A stretch of 64,000 nucleotides of DNA, from the NCBI RefSeq assembly GCF_001403635.1, contig NZ_LN879467.1, positions 124,001 to 188,000 on the forward strand, in the 5' to 3' direction. Of the stretch, positions 7,106 through 16,662 are shown piece by piece; position 1 is the first letter of the stretch, and each line of letters opens with the position of its first letter. Position numbers and translations under genes: made by a program. This stretch comes from Clostridium massiliamazoniense (GTDB taxonomy: Bacteria > Bacillota > Clostridia > Clostridiales > Clostridiaceae). Under the pieces are notes generated by a model that saw nothing but the letters and a program-made list of their open reading frames with translations, was not told the DNA's origin and made no database searches.

Positions 7106-7930
7106 ATCCTCTATATTTAAATAATCTGTATATATGCCATCGGCTCCTCTTTTAATAAAATTTATAGCCTCTTCTTTAGCATTTATAGTATGAACATATA
7201 CATTAGCATCCATATCTTTTACTTTTCTTATAAATTCATCATCAAAATCATATCCCCACATAGATACTGCAAATATATTTTCCTTTTTTATAAATTTTAT
7301 AATTTTTTCTTTTTCTTTTGAAACATTAGTAGTATATAAACCATAAAAAACTATAGGAAAATCTCTTATTTCCTTTAAATCATAGTACATTTCTTCACTT
7401 AGAACTTGAGGTATTATTCTATTTATTATTTCTTTATTTCTTAGCTTTAATTTTTTATCTATGTAGCTAAAACTTTCTTTAATTTCCTTTTTATTAGGTT
7501 CTTTAATATCTAAAATAAAAAATACATCTTTATTTTGTTCTAATAAATCTAATAATAAATCAAAATCTATGGAAGTGTATTTATTCAAAATCTTTGAATT
7601 TTTGAATTCCTTTAAAGTTAATTTATCATTTAAATTTCCCTTATTAAGCTCATTTTTGTTCCAATAATGCCTTAATACCAAATGTTTATCAGATGTCATA
7701 ACCAAATCAACCTCAAAGATTCTAATCCCTTTATTATAATTTTCTTGAAAAGCCTCTAAACTATTTGTATATGCCGTTTTATTTACAGCTCCCATGGCAT
7801 GTGCTACGATTTGTTGATTTTTTATTTCATTACTATAATTTCGTTTAGCTATAACTATGTAAGTAATTAATATCATTAATATAGAAGCATATGCTATCAA
7901 TTTATAGAAAAATTTATTTCTTGTAAACAT
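7097..7930 (-). CDS. Membrane-anchored glycerophosphodiester phosphodiesterase family protein
   Basis: 277 residues: an N-terminal membrane anchor (about 8-27) followed by a GDPD/PI-PLC-like TIM barrel. The first catalytic-site segment is IVAHAMGAVN (His44) in place of the usual AHRG. Then come YTNSLEAF, FEVDLVMTSDKHLVLRH (Glu73, Asp75 metal ligands; His88), LDIKE (metal-binding Glu region) and GADGIYTDY near the end. This is the family that hydrolyses glycerophosphodiesters or lipoteichoic-type polymers outside the cell. The HAMG variant is shared with the phosphatidylinositol-specific phospholipase C/GDPD subgroup, so the substrate is uncertain. ATG with GAGGAGGAAAT upstream. Confidence 0.8.
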   Translation of the reverse strand: MFTRNKFFYKLIAYASILMILITYIVIAKRNYSNEIKNQQIVAHAMGAVNKTAYTNSLEAFQENYNKGIRIFEVDLVMTSDKHLVLRHYWNKNELNKGNLNDKLTLKEFKNSKILNKYTSIDFDLLLDLLEQNKDVFFILDIKEPNKKEIKESFSYIDKKLKLRNKEIINRIIPQVLSEEMYYDLKEIRDFPIVFYGLYTTNVSKEKEKIIKFIKKENIFAVSMWGYDFDDEFIRKVKDMDANVYVHTINAKEEAINFIKRGADGIYTDYLNIEDIS

Positions 7931-8011
7931 ATTTCCTCCTCTATATGAAAAATTATATATTTATGGTTTTAATTTTCCTTTTAAATAATAATTTTATACA
8001 TTAAATAAAAA

Positions 8012-8057
8012 AGAACCTATGTGTAGACTCTTTTTATAGTATCTACCATATAGGTTC
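8012..8057 (-). terminator. Intrinsic terminator of the 8068 gene
   Basis: AGAACCTATGTGTAGA and TCTACCATATAGGTTCT form a long stem with a single bulge; a T-run follows on the minus strand. Confidence 0.8.
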
Positions 8058-8067
8058 TAGTTTATAT

Positions 8068-8475
8068 TTAAACTGCTTCGTTTTTAACTTTATTTTCTAT
8101 TCCCTTTAATAAATTATATATTTCCTCTGTTCTCTTTTCTGCATAATGGTTATACCCTATCTTTTCAATCCAACTATTAATAGGCATTCTTCCATAATAA
8201 AGTTCTATATTTTCTCTTTCATCTAATATTAATTTTAAAGTATCCCCATTTACTCTACTATTATCTATTTCTGATATATTTTCTAATTTGTAGATTTTAT
8301 CCCCAAAAAATTCATCTTCTAAGAAAATGTCTCCTGTTTCAGTAACGTTAATATCTACTATTGTATTTTCTATTATTGAAGTTAATAACTCTTCTCTTTC
8401 TTTTATTAATTTACAAGCCTCTCTAGCTAATTCAAATCTTAATTCCTCTTTTTTGTTAATAACTTTTTTATCCAT
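8068..8475 (-). CDS. Hypothetical protein, 135 aa
   Basis: Not recognised. An acidic soluble protein of 135 residues: an N-terminal helix rich in Glu/Lys (1-38), a short beta region (IVDINVTETGDIFLEDEFFG, 39-58; TLKLILDERENIELYYG, 79-95) and a C-terminal helix. ATG with AAGGAGT 10 bases upstream. Monocistronic, with its own terminator. Confidence 0.65.
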   Translation of the reverse strand: MDKKVINKKEELRFELAREACKLIKEREELLTSIIENTIVDINVTETGDIFLEDEFFGDKIYKLENISEIDNSRVNGDTLKLILDERENIELYYGRMPINSWIEKIGYNHYAEKRTEEIYNLLKGIENKVKNEAV

Positions 8476-8758
8476 AGCTGTTACTCCTTTTAGTCAAATT
8501 CTTTCCACACTTATATAATAAGTAATATTTTAGAATTCCGTATAGACAATTAGTTAAATTATTTTAAATAATACGCCCTTTTTAACAAAAAAGTTCTTTA
8601 AAGAAGTTTTCTTAATAAACTAGTAATAATTCTGTCTTTATTTTTTAACATTTATAAATTCTTTTATTTAATTAACAATTTATCATAAATAATTCCATTA
8701 TATTAATATTATCCTTTTATTTTTTCTATTTTATTGACTATTAATAAAAAAAATCGAT
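8476..8758. other. Intergenic region without recognisable gene
   Basis: AT-rich spacer between the divergent genes at 8475 and 8826. I see no open reading frame with a ribosome binding site and no convincing structured RNA; only the promoter at its right edge is supported. Confidence 0.5.
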
Positions 8759-8788
8759 TTGAATATAGAAATTTATTTAAGTTATAAT
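8759..8788 (+). promoter_or_regulatory. Sigma-A type promoter for the NlpC/P60 gene
   Basis: TTGAAT at 8759-8764, an 18-base spacer and TATAAT at 8783-8788, 38 bases before the start codon. Confidence 0.6.
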
Positions 8789-8825
8789 TTTAATTATAGT
8801 ATATTATGACATCGGAGGAAAGCAA

Positions 8826-11378
8826 ATGAATAAAAATAAAATAGCAGGATTGGTTCTTGCAGGAGCTATAATCTCAGGTGCTAGCACTGGAGCAAGTAGT
8901 TCAATTATAAAATCCCCAATAAAAACAAAAACTTCAACTAAAAATGAAAAATTATTAGTAGCTGATCAATCAGTAGAAATGGATTCTACTGCAGTTGTTG
9001 TAAATGGAGACAACTCATTAGTACTTAAAAACAATGTAAATGGTTCTATAGTAAGTTATCTTTCAGCTGGTGAGATGCTTCATATAACATCTAAAATCGG
9101 AAATTATTATAAAGTTACAGTAGAAGAAACTGGTGCTACAGGATTTATTTCTGCAAGTAATGTTGAAATAATTCTTAATGGAGAAAATTCAAACTTTACA
9201 GCCTTAAATGAAAATGGACATGTTATCAATGTAAGTAGTGAAGTTCATTTAAGAGGTAAAGCTTCTTTAAATTCTAATATAATAGGATTCTTAAAAAATG
9301 GAGATAATTTCAAAATATTAGGTAAAGAAGGACAATGGTACAAAGTAAATTCAAATGGTCATATTGGATTTATATTCGAAGAATACGTAGCAAAAGATTC
9401 TAATACTACTACTATATCAGTTAATACAAATGTTTCAACTTCAACGCCAAATAATAAGACAGTAAATAGTACTGTAACTTATTCAAATGAACATAGTGCT
9501 AATACTTCAAAAAATACTATGGTAGAGAATACTACAGTAAAAAATAATAAAGTACAAGAAGTAAAGCCTTCAATTACTTCTGAGAATATTAATAATACAG
9601 CAAATACTAATAATAACAATAACAATAATAATACTAAGAACACAAAAAACGCTACTACTGTTGTAAAAACTGTATCACATAACAATAATAACAATATTGC
9701 AAAGAAAAACAATGAAAAAAGTAGTGTTATTCATTTGATAAATAATTCTAATTCTGAAACTGGAACAGCTACTATAAAATTAATAGATACTAATACATCT
9801 ATACCACTTGCTAATAAGTCTGTTTCTATAGATGGTAAAAATTTAACTACTAATTCAAAAGGGGAAGTTAGTCTTATAAAATTAAAACCTGGACAAACAA
9901 CATTAAATATAAGTTCATCTAATTATAATGCTACTACGTTAAAATTAGATGTAATTGCTAATAAAAATGTTGATGCTACAGTTAGATTAACTCCTGATAA
10001 CGGAACAGCATTACTAACTTTCTTAAATGCTGGAAATTCAAGAGCTATTGCTCATATAAATGTTTCTATTGATGGAACTACTTATACTACTAATTCAAAG
10101 GGAGAAATTCTTCTTAAAGATTTAGAACCAGGAAATCACACATTATCAATTTCAGCTAAAGGTTTTAATGACACTACTGCTAAAGTTAACATAACACCTG
10201 ATGGAAAGGTTGTTGGAAATATAAATCTTTATCCTAAAGAAAATTTAATTTCTTTTATTAGTTTAAATCAAAATCTTAATAAAAAAGTAGACAATAGTTC
10301 ATTAACTACTAATACAAATAAAGCTGTTAAAGAAACTGAAAATAAACCAGAAGTAAAAATAAGTACAATAAATAGCACTAGCATAAACACAGAAAAGACT
10401 AAAACTATTACTAATGCAGATACTAATAAAACTTCAAAAGATCACGTTACAGTAAATACTGATGATCAAAATACTAAAGAAAATAACAATAACGTGGTTA
10501 AAAACACAAATAATACAACTAAGAATAATGGCACAAGCAAAAATGATAATATAACTGAAAATAATAACAATAGTAATAACAATGTAAATACTACTTCTAA
10601 GAAAAATTCAACTTCTACTATTGCTAAATCACATAATAATTCTAGTGAATCAGTGAATCATAAAGAAAACAATAAAGTAAGTACTAATAATAACAATACT
10701 AACAGTAATAATAGCAAAGAGAACAATAATGAAAATACTCATGTTGTAAATAACAACAACAGCAATAATAATAATAATACTGTGAACACTAGCAGTGGAA
10801 ATAATCATAAAATAGATAATAATACTACTAACAACAATAACAGAAATCATGTTGTAAACATTCATAATAATGAAAATACTCATGTTGCAAATAACAACAG
10901 TAACATTAATAATAACAAAAAAAGTGAACATGTTGTAAATACTAATAATTCAAGCAATAGCAATAAAAATGTTGCTCCTAAAAAACAACAAAATGTATCT
11001 TCTAACAACAATGAATCTACTGCACAATTACAACAAGCAATTGTTAAATATGCAGAACAATTCTTAGGAAGACCTTATGTTTGGGGTGCAACAGGTCCTA
11101 ATGCTTTTGATTGCAGTGGGTTAACATCATATGTTTACAGACATTTTGGATATAATATAGGACGTACAACTTATCAACAAATAGATGCTGGTACTCCTGT
11201 ATCATTAAATGACTTACAACCTGGTGATTTATTATTCTTTGGTAATCCTGAAGCACCTGATCACGTTGTTATGTATATAGGAAATCATCAATATATACAA
11301 GCTCCTCAACCTGGACAATGTGTTGACATATCTTCTTGGAACTGGGGCGGAATAGTAGCTGCTAGAAGAATCGTTTAA
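8826..11378 (+). CDS. Secreted SH3_3/NlpC-P60 peptidoglycan endopeptidase
   Basis: An 850-residue exported cell-wall hydrolase. Order: signal peptide (1-30); two bacterial SH3 domains (about 52-116 and 130-190); a Thr/Asn-rich linker; two carboxypeptidase-regulatory-like beta sandwiches (about 312-390 and 392-466) with matching TTNSKGE cores; a very Asn-rich, low-complexity spacer (about 470-730); and a C-terminal NlpC/P60 domain. The catalytic set is visible: Cys763 in FDCSG, His813 in DHVVMYIG and Gln825 in the third position (YIQAP). Such enzymes cut D-Glu-meso-DAP-type stem peptide bonds. GGAGGAAAGC precedes the ATG. The Asn-repeat spacer is likely length-variable between strains. Confidence 0.9.
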   Translation: MNKNKIAGLVLAGAIISGASTGASSSIIKSPIKTKTSTKNEKLLVADQSVEMDSTAVVVNGDNSLVLKNNVNGSIVSYLSAGEMLHITSKIGNYYKVTVEETGATGFISASNVEIILNGENSNFTALNENGHVINVSSEVHLRGKASLNSNIIGFLKNGDNFKILGKEGQWYKVNSNGHIGFIFEEYVAKDSNTTTISVNTNVSTSTPNNKTVNSTVTYSNEHSANTSKNTMVENTTVKNNKVQEVKPSITSENINNTANTNNNNNNNNTKNTKNATTVVKTVSHNNNNNIAKKNNEKSSVIHLINNSNSETGTATIKLIDTNTSIPLANKSVSIDGKNLTTNSKGEVSLIKLKPGQTTLNISSSNYNATTLKLDVIANKNVDATVRLTPDNGTALLTFLNAGNSRAIAHINVSIDGTTYTTNSKGEILLKDLEPGNHTLSISAKGFNDTTAKVNITPDGKVVGNINLYPKENLISFISLNQNLNKKVDNSSLTTNTNKAVKETENKPEVKISTINSTSINTEKTKTITNADTNKTSKDHVTVNTDDQNTKENNNNVVKNTNNTTKNNGTSKNDNITENNNNSNNNVNTTSKKNSTSTIAKSHNNSSESVNHKENNKVSTNNNNTNSNNSKENNNENTHVVNNNNSNNNNNTVNTSSGNNHKIDNNTTNNNNRNHVVNIHNNENTHVANNNSNINNNKKSEHVVNTNNSSNSNKNVAPKKQQNVSSNNNESTAQLQQAIVKYAEQFLGRPYVWGATGPNAFDCSGLTSYVYRHFGYNIGRTTYQQIDAGTPVSLNDLQPGDLLFFGNPEAPDHVVMYIGNHQYIQAPQPGQCVDISSWNWGGIVAARRIV

Positions 11379-11394
11379 TAAAAAAACAATCAAT

Positions 11395-11442
11395 AAAAAC
11401 TCTATCATGGCTTATAGTTCGCCTATGATAGAGTTTTTTATT
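11395..11442 (+). terminator. Intrinsic terminator of the NlpC/P60 gene
   Basis: AAAACTCTATCAT and ATGATAGAGTTTT form a perfect stem around a 16-base loop, followed by T6. Confidence 0.9.
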
Positions 11443-11518
11443 AATTCTATTTGCTAAAAAACTATAAAGATATTAGAATTATATTGTACAATATAAAAAA
11501 CGGAAAGGTTCAATTACT

Positions 11519-11806
11519 ATGAATTCATTAAAAAATCCTAAAGGTGTATTTATGCTAGCTCTGGTATTATTCGGAATAATATTCATAATGTCATTAATAA
11601 ATGCTAGTTACATTACATCTATTTGTTCAATATTATTCATAATAGTAATAGGAATAAACTTATCTTTAAATAAGTTTAATATATCTGAAAAATCAAGAAA
11701 AGTAATTTCTAATATATTAATGATTATTATTTTGATTTTATTAGCTATAGTGTTATATTCAATGTTTGACAGTATACATATTATTAGACTAAAAAATAAC
11801 TATTAA
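11519..11806 (+). CDS. Small three-TM membrane protein
   Basis: A 95-residue hydrophobic protein with three probable transmembrane helices (about 11-27, 31-49, 64-82). Family not recognised. ATG preceded by CGGAAAGG 10 bases upstream. It has its own terminator and no obvious operon partner. Confidence 0.65.
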   Translation: MNSLKNPKGVFMLALVLFGIIFIMSLINASYITSICSILFIIVIGINLSLNKFNISEKSRKVISNILMIIILILLAIVLYSMFDSIHIIRLKNNY

Positions 11807-11836
11807 AAAAATGGGCTGAATTCTCAGCCCATTTTT
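11806..11836. terminator. Bidirectional intrinsic terminator
   Basis: AAATGGGCTGA, ATTC loop, TCAGCCCATTT with A- and T-runs on the two sides. It separates the 11519 gene from the convergent larA. Confidence 0.9.
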
Positions 11837-11897
11837 ACTTCATAATAATTATCTTTCATAATCTCTCTCTTTAATAGAAAATTGCTAAACTTTTTCA

Positions 11898-13172
11898 TTA
11901 TCTTACTATAACAGATACACCATCAGGTATAACAGTTACAGTTGCATCTTCACCTTTTATTTCAAAAGCCTTCTTTAAAGCCTCTTCAAATGTAAATGCA
12001 TGTTGCATATGCATATTTTTTATCATTTCTGGATCACACATATCAGTAACCATAATTACAGTAAACTTATCTAGAATTCTAGCAAGTATTTGGAATTCCC
12101 ATTGATCTGGTACAGTTTCATTTCTTGGTACTTTTGCTATTTTATCTAAAAGTGCCTTTGGACTTTCAGCACCAGCTACATTATCATAAAAAGATTGTCC
12201 ACCATGACCATCATTACATGCAGCTACCATTATTATTACACCATCTTCTTTACAATTTGCCTCTGCTGCTGTCATTCCCTTAACTGCTTGATAAATATTT
12301 TGGTCTAAAGGATATCCTCCATTTGTAGATACAACTATATCAGATGGTGTTTTTTCTACTTTAGCTAAACTCATAACAAATTCACAACCTGTTAAATGAG
12401 CCTTCGCACTATCTCCAGCAAAAGCATTTATAACTTTCTTTTCACTATCTATAACAACATTTAATATGAAAGCAAGTTTTGATTTTTCTGCTGCATAAAG
12501 CATATCTTTATGAATAGGGTTGTTAATAAGAACACCTGTTCTTGCATTAGGACTTGCTATAAATTCACCGCAATGATTAGCCATTATAGTTTTGGCTGAT
12601 GCTACTCCAGGAAGTACACTCTTTCTTCCCCCTGAAAATCCTGCAAAAAAGTGTGATTCTATAAATCCTTCTGAAATTAATAATTCTGTTTCAACAGCAA
12701 TTTTATTTATTATTAAATCTCCACCTGAAGGTAAAGTTCCTAAGTTAACCATCATACTATCATCTGTAGAAATATGGTTCACTATTTTTTCATTTTCTAC
12801 TATTTCAATTCCAAATTTATCAATCATTTCTTCCCTAGTTGTAGGTCTGTGGAATCCTGTTGCTATTAATATTGTTATATCTATAGTAGGGTTAACTTTT
12901 CTAATTCTTCTAAGTAATATAGGTAGAGTTACCTTACTTGGAACTGGTCTTGTATGGTCACTTGTTATAAGAACCATATTCTTTTTCCCTTCAACTAACT
13001 CTTCAAGAGTTTTGCTTCCTATAGGATTATCTAATGCTCTTTCTACTATTTCTTCTTGTGTTTCTGTTACTTTAAATTCATCTGCTTTAGATTCTAAAAC
13101 TCCAATTAGATTCTTTTCAGGAATTTCAATATCAATTAGTCCTTTATGATAAGGAACTTGTAGTTTTTTCAT
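11898..13172 (-). CDS. larA: LarA, nickel-pincer-dependent lactate racemase
   Basis: 424 residues, full length. LarA interconverts D- and L-lactate (homologues racemise other 2-hydroxy acids) with a nickel-pincer nucleotide bound to an active-site lysine. All residues known from the Lactobacillus plantarum enzyme are present at identical numbers: Arg75 in SDHTRPVP, His108 in GFHRPTTREEM, His174 in ESHFFAGFSGGRKS, Lys184 (cofactor attachment) and His200 in ANHCGEF. AAGGAG lies upstream of the ATG. It lies 133 bases downstream of larB in a larC-larE-larB-larA order. I see no lactate permease or Ni transporter beside it. The exact hydroxy acid is inferred from residues, not proven. Confidence 0.93.
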   Translation of the reverse strand: MKKLQVPYHKGLIDIEIPEKNLIGVLESKADEFKVTETQEEIVERALDNPIGSKTLEELVEGKKNMVLITSDHTRPVPSKVTLPILLRRIRKVNPTIDITILIATGFHRPTTREEMIDKFGIEIVENEKIVNHISTDDSMMVNLGTLPSGGDLIINKIAVETELLISEGFIESHFFAGFSGGRKSVLPGVASAKTIMANHCGEFIASPNARTGVLINNPIHKDMLYAAEKSKLAFILNVVIDSEKKVINAFAGDSAKAHLTGCEFVMSLAKVEKTPSDIVVSTNGGYPLDQNIYQAVKGMTAAEANCKEDGVIIMVAACNDGHGGQSFYDNVAGAESPKALLDKIAKVPRNETVPDQWEFQILARILDKFTVIMVTDMCDPEMIKNMHMQHAFTFEEALKKAFEIKGEDATVTVIPDGVSVIVR

Positions 13173-13305
13173 TAATCTTTCTCCTTAACTTTTCTTTAGT
13201 ATTTGAAATTTTTAAGATTTCTCTTTAAGATTATACCACAATTATCTCATTTAATTTATTTTAATTTTTATCTCATGACTAAATCTTCTATAAGCTGAAT
13301 ATAAC

Positions 13306-14055
13306 TTAAAGCTTATTTATCATACTAGCGCTATATCCTGCTCCAAAACCATTATCTATATTTACAACAGTTATACCACTAGCACAACTATTTAACATTG
13401 TTAAAAGAGCTGTTAGACCATTAAAATTAGTACCATAACCTACACTTGTTGGTACTGCAATTAAAGGTTTATCAATAAGACCTCCTACAACACTTGCAAG
13501 TGCACCTTCCATACCAGCTATTACTATAACAACTTTAGCCCCTCTTATTACATCTAATCTATTAAATAATCTATGTATACCAGCTACTCCTACATCATAA
13601 ACTCTTTCAACTTTATTTCCAAAAACCTCACAAGTTATAGCTGCTTCCTCTGCTACTGGAATATCTGATGTTCCTGCTGTTACTACAGCTATATAACTTT
13701 CTGTTATTTTCTCATCATCTCTTTTTATCCATAGAGTTCTTGATGTCTCATTATATTTAGTTCTAGGTTCTATTTTAACTATTTCATCATAAATATCTTT
13801 ATTAGCTCTAGTTCCTAATATATTTGAATCACATCTACTTAACATAGCTTTTATAATTTCAATTGCATGTTCATTAGTTTTTCCTTCACAATATATAACC
13901 TCTGGATATCCAACTCTTAAAGCTCTATGATTATCTATGTTAGCAAAACCAAGTTCTGTAATGTCTAATGCTGAAATTTTTTCAACAGCATCTTCTATTT
14001 TAATTTCATCACTCTTAACCTTTTTCATAAGTTCTTCTAGGCTTTTTTTATCCAT
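13306..14055 (-). CDS. larB: LarB, pyridinium-3,5-biscarboxylate synthase
   Basis: 249 residues of the PurE-related AIR carboxylase-like LarB family. LarB carboxylates and hydrolyses nicotinic acid adenine dinucleotide as the first step of nickel-pincer cofactor synthesis. Characteristic parts are [19 protein letters not shown] (49-67), [34 protein letters not shown] and [24 protein letters not shown], the last being the PurE-like catalytic loop. It starts 4 bases after larE, so the two are surely co-transcribed and perhaps translationally coupled. Confidence 0.92.
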   Translation of the reverse strand: MDKKSLEELMKKVKSDEIKIEDAVEKISALDITELGFANIDNHRALRVGYPEVIYCEGKTNEHAIEIIKAMLSRCDSNILGTRANKDIYDEIVKIEPRTKYNETSRTLWIKRDDEKITESYIAVVTAGTSDIPVAEEAAITCEVFGNKVERVYDVGVAGIHRLFNRLDVIRGAKVVIVIAGMEGALASVVGGLIDKPLIAVPTSVGYGTNFNGLTALLTMLNSCASGITVVNIDNGFGAGYSASMINKL

Positions 14056-14059
14056 TATA

Positions 14060-14851
14060 CTACTCCTTTACATTTAAACTTCCTGTTTTATATCCTTCCA
14101 TATCTAAAGTTACAAACTTAAATCCAAAGGACTTAAATGCTTTAGATATTTCTTCTAATAAAGTTTTATTTAATATATCATCCATTAACTCTGGATTAAC
14201 CTCTATTCTAGCTAAATCTCCGTGAACACGAACTCTAACTGCTTTAAAGCCTTTACTATGTAAATATTCTTCACCTTTTTCTATTCTATCTATTTTTTCC
14301 TTAGTTATTTCTGTACCAACTTCCATTCTTGTTAAAAGACATGCGTACGCTGGTTTATCCCAGGTTTTTAATCCTAATTCCTTTGAGTATTTTCTAATTT
14401 CATCCTTTGTTATATTTAATTCCTTTAATGGGCTTTTAATATTAAGTTCAGAAAGAGCTTTTAGTCCAGGTCTATAATCTTTTGTATCATCTATATTAGT
14501 TCCATCAATTACATAGTCTATACCTAATGCTTTACTTTCATTTAAAATTTTCTCAAATAAATTTCTTTTACATAAATAACACTTATTTGCTGGATTAAAT
14601 TTTATATTTTCAGGCACTTCATCTATTTTGATAAAATGATGAGTACAATTTAAGTTCTTAGTTAATTCCTTAGCTTCGTTTATTTCCCACTCTGGTATAT
14701 AAGGTGATACTATTGTTATAGCAACTGCATTATCACCTAATACTTCTTTACAAACATTAAGTAAAAATGTACTGTCTACCCCTCCTGAAAAAGCAACAGC
14801 TACCTTACCTAAATTTTTTATATATGCTCTTAATTCATTCAATTTATTCAT
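14060..14851 (-). CDS. larE: LarE, sulfur insertase for the nickel-pincer cofactor
   Basis: 263 residues, PP-loop ATPase family. The PP-loop is AFSGGVDST (20-28). LarE adenylates the cofactor precursor carboxylates and inserts sulfur. Cys171 (AYACLLTR) aligns with the sacrificial Cys176 of L. plantarum LarE. However, this protein also has CYLC (91-94), giving the three-cysteine set (91, 94, 171) of the group reported to hold a [4Fe-4S] cluster and not destroy its own cysteine. Assignment to the cluster type is inference. Two bases separate it from larC. Confidence 0.92.
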   Translation of the reverse strand: MNKLNELRAYIKNLGKVAVAFSGGVDSTFLLNVCKEVLGDNAVAITIVSPYIPEWEINEAKELTKNLNCTHHFIKIDEVPENIKFNPANKCYLCKRNLFEKILNESKALGIDYVIDGTNIDDTKDYRPGLKALSELNIKSPLKELNITKDEIRKYSKELGLKTWDKPAYACLLTRMEVGTEITKEKIDRIEKGEEYLHSKGFKAVRVRVHGDLARIEVNPELMDDILNKTLLEEISKAFKSFGFKFVTLDMEGYKTGSLNVKE

Positions 14852-14853
14852 AT

Positions 14854-16089
14854 TTAAATTCCTCTGTTTTCATTCTTAATTTTTTCATATGTGTATAATA
14901 TGTTATTATATACTTCATTTAACGATAAATTGTTTTCTATGGCAATAGCTTTACAATAATCATACTCTGGTTTTACTCTTATTATATGTCCATTGTATTT
15001 TGAAAGCTTAAGTGGAACAAAGCCATACTTAGATTTTATTTCTATTATTTCTCTTTCTAATTTAGTTCTATCTATTCCTATTTCTCTAATTCCTATAGTT
15101 GATGAGTTATTAAATATTATATTTTTTAATATATCTTTATTTTCATAATTACATATAACAGAAAGTTTTATTGCTGGACGTTGTTTTTTCATTAATATAT
15201 TAGTGTAAAAAACATCTAAAGCCTTAGCTTTTAAAAGTCTTTCCATTAAAAGTTCAAATTCTTCTCCTCTCATATCATCTATATTACATTCTAAAATTAA
15301 TTCTTTATCTTCTTCATTTCTTTTATTATTTTCTAATTCTCCTAAAAATACTCTTAAAGCATTAGCCATAATTTTATTATCCTTTTGACCTATACCATAA
15401 CCTATTTTTAATATTTTAAAATTCTTTTTATCAGTAAAAGTTGAAGAGGTTCCTTTAATAATAGCAGCCCCTGTTGGTGTTGTTGCTTCAAAAGGAACAT
15501 TCTCAGCTCTTATAGGAATATTCTTTAAAATTTCTGCCGTTGCTGGAGCTGGTATTGGTAACATTCCATGGGCTGAATTAACCATACCATAGCCAATTTC
15601 TATGGTAGAACACTTAACTACATCAGGATTTATATATGAAATAGCAATAGCTGCTCCAACTATATCAATTATAGAATCAATAGCTCCAACTTCGTGAAAA
15701 TGCACTTCACTTATAGCTTGGTTATGTATTTTTGCTTCAGCTATAGCAATTTCCTCAAAAATATGCAATGCCATATCCTTAGCTTTTTCACTAATCTTTG
15801 AATCTTTTATTATAGTTACAATATCCTTGTATGTTCTTCCATGTACATGATTATAACTATGATTGTGATTATGACCGTGATTATGAAAATTTAAATCATT
15901 AACTGTAACCTTCGTCCCACTTATACCATTTTTAATAGACCTTTCACAGCTTATATCAAATTCATCATTTAATCCTAATTTGTCTAGCTCTTTAACTAGA
16001 TAAGAAAAAGGAACACCTAAATCAACTAAAGCTCCTAAATTCATATCTCCACTTATTCCTGAAAAGCAATCATAATATAATATCTTCAT
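14854..16089 (-). CDS. larC: LarC, nickel insertion cyclometallase (unfused single ORF)
   Basis: 411 residues. LarC uses CTP and inserts nickel into the dithiolated pyridinium precursor, the last step of cofactor synthesis. The N-terminal YYDCFSGISGDM motif (5-16), the His-rich nickel-loading stretch (69-83, about eight His), SEVHFHEVGAIDSIIDIVGA and ATTPTGAAI are family hallmarks. In L. plantarum larC1/larC2 is joined by a programmed frameshift; here the frame is continuous. The ATG has AAGGAGAAA upstream. It is the first complete gene of the lar operon. Confidence 0.92.
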   Translation of the reverse strand: MKILYYDCFSGISGDMNLGALVDLGVPFSYLVKELDKLGLNDEFDISCERSIKNGISGTKVTVNDLNFHNHGHNHNHSYNHVHGRTYKDIVTIIKDSKISEKAKDMALHIFEEIAIAEAKIHNQAISEVHFHEVGAIDSIIDIVGAAIAISYINPDVVKCSTIEIGYGMVNSAHGMLPIPAPATAEILKNIPIRAENVPFEATTPTGAAIIKGTSSTFTDKKNFKILKIGYGIGQKDNKIMANALRVFLGELENNKRNEEDKELILECNIDDMRGEEFELLMERLLKAKALDVFYTNILMKKQRPAIKLSVICNYENKDILKNIIFNNSSTIGIREIGIDRTKLEREIIEIKSKYGFVPLKLSKYNGHIIRVKPEYDYCKAIAIENNLSLNEVYNNILYTYEKIKNENRGI

Positions 16090-16152
16090 TGGTATTTCTC
16101 CTTATCTTTATCCTACTTTAATCCATTCCATTCTAAATAAAGTTCTAAAAAT

Positions 16153-16290
16153 TCATGCCTTTTTATAGCGAGTTTTTTCATTTTCTTTATTAGCTATTTT
16201 ACTAACTCTTTCTGCATGATAATGATCATGTCCTGAATTATCATCTTTTAATATTACCCTTGAGTAATCTTTTATTCTATCTAAAATCAT
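16153..16290 (-). pseudogene. Truncated HD-domain hydrolase fragment
   Basis: A 45-codon frame (MILDRIKDYSRVILKDDNSG, then HDHYHAERVSKIA) with AAAGGA upstream of its ATG. The HDxxHxxRV pattern is the start of an HD phosphohydrolase domain, which normally continues for 150 or more residues; here a stop follows shortly. It reads as a degraded N-terminal remnant directly upstream of larC. Whether it is translated as a leader peptide is unknown. Confidence 0.55.
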
Positions 16291-16501
16291 ATTAAATCCT
16301 TTCAAATTGAATATTAAATAGTATACAACAATTATATAACATCAATAGTATTTAAGTCATCTTTGTATATTTTTTATCGAACTTGATGAAAAACAAGTAA
16401 AAGACCTCTATTTACTTATTTAGATAGTTTTTCTTTTTTATTTTTAATTTAATACTCTTTTAAGAGTATTTCTAATACGAATATATTCTGACAATAAATA
16501 T

Positions 16502-16551
16502 AAAAAGAAACCTAATAATTTCTATTTCAAAGAATTATCAAGTTTCTTATA
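16502..16551 (-). terminator. Intrinsic terminator of queT
   Basis: On the minus strand TAAGAAACTTGATAATTCT pairs with an almost complementary arm and ends in a T-run. It lies about 110 bases past the queT stop. Confidence 0.6.
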
Positions 16552-16662
16552 AGTTTTTTTATTAATCACTAATAGTTTAATTTTAATCTTTTCTAAGTTA
16601 AATATAAGCAAGTTCAAAATTCTAAGTTATTTTAATTTATGTATCTCAAAATAAACATATAA

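Noticed and set aside
9479-9712. Minus-strand frame in the Asn-rich spacer of the NlpC/P60 gene, and another at 10650-10931
   Set aside because: Result of AAT/AAC repeats read backwards, giving Leu/Ile/Val-rich nonsense; no ribosome binding site.
12592-13149. Long plus-strand frame inside larA
   Set aside because: Antisense to a gene with all catalytic residues intact; no ribosome binding site.
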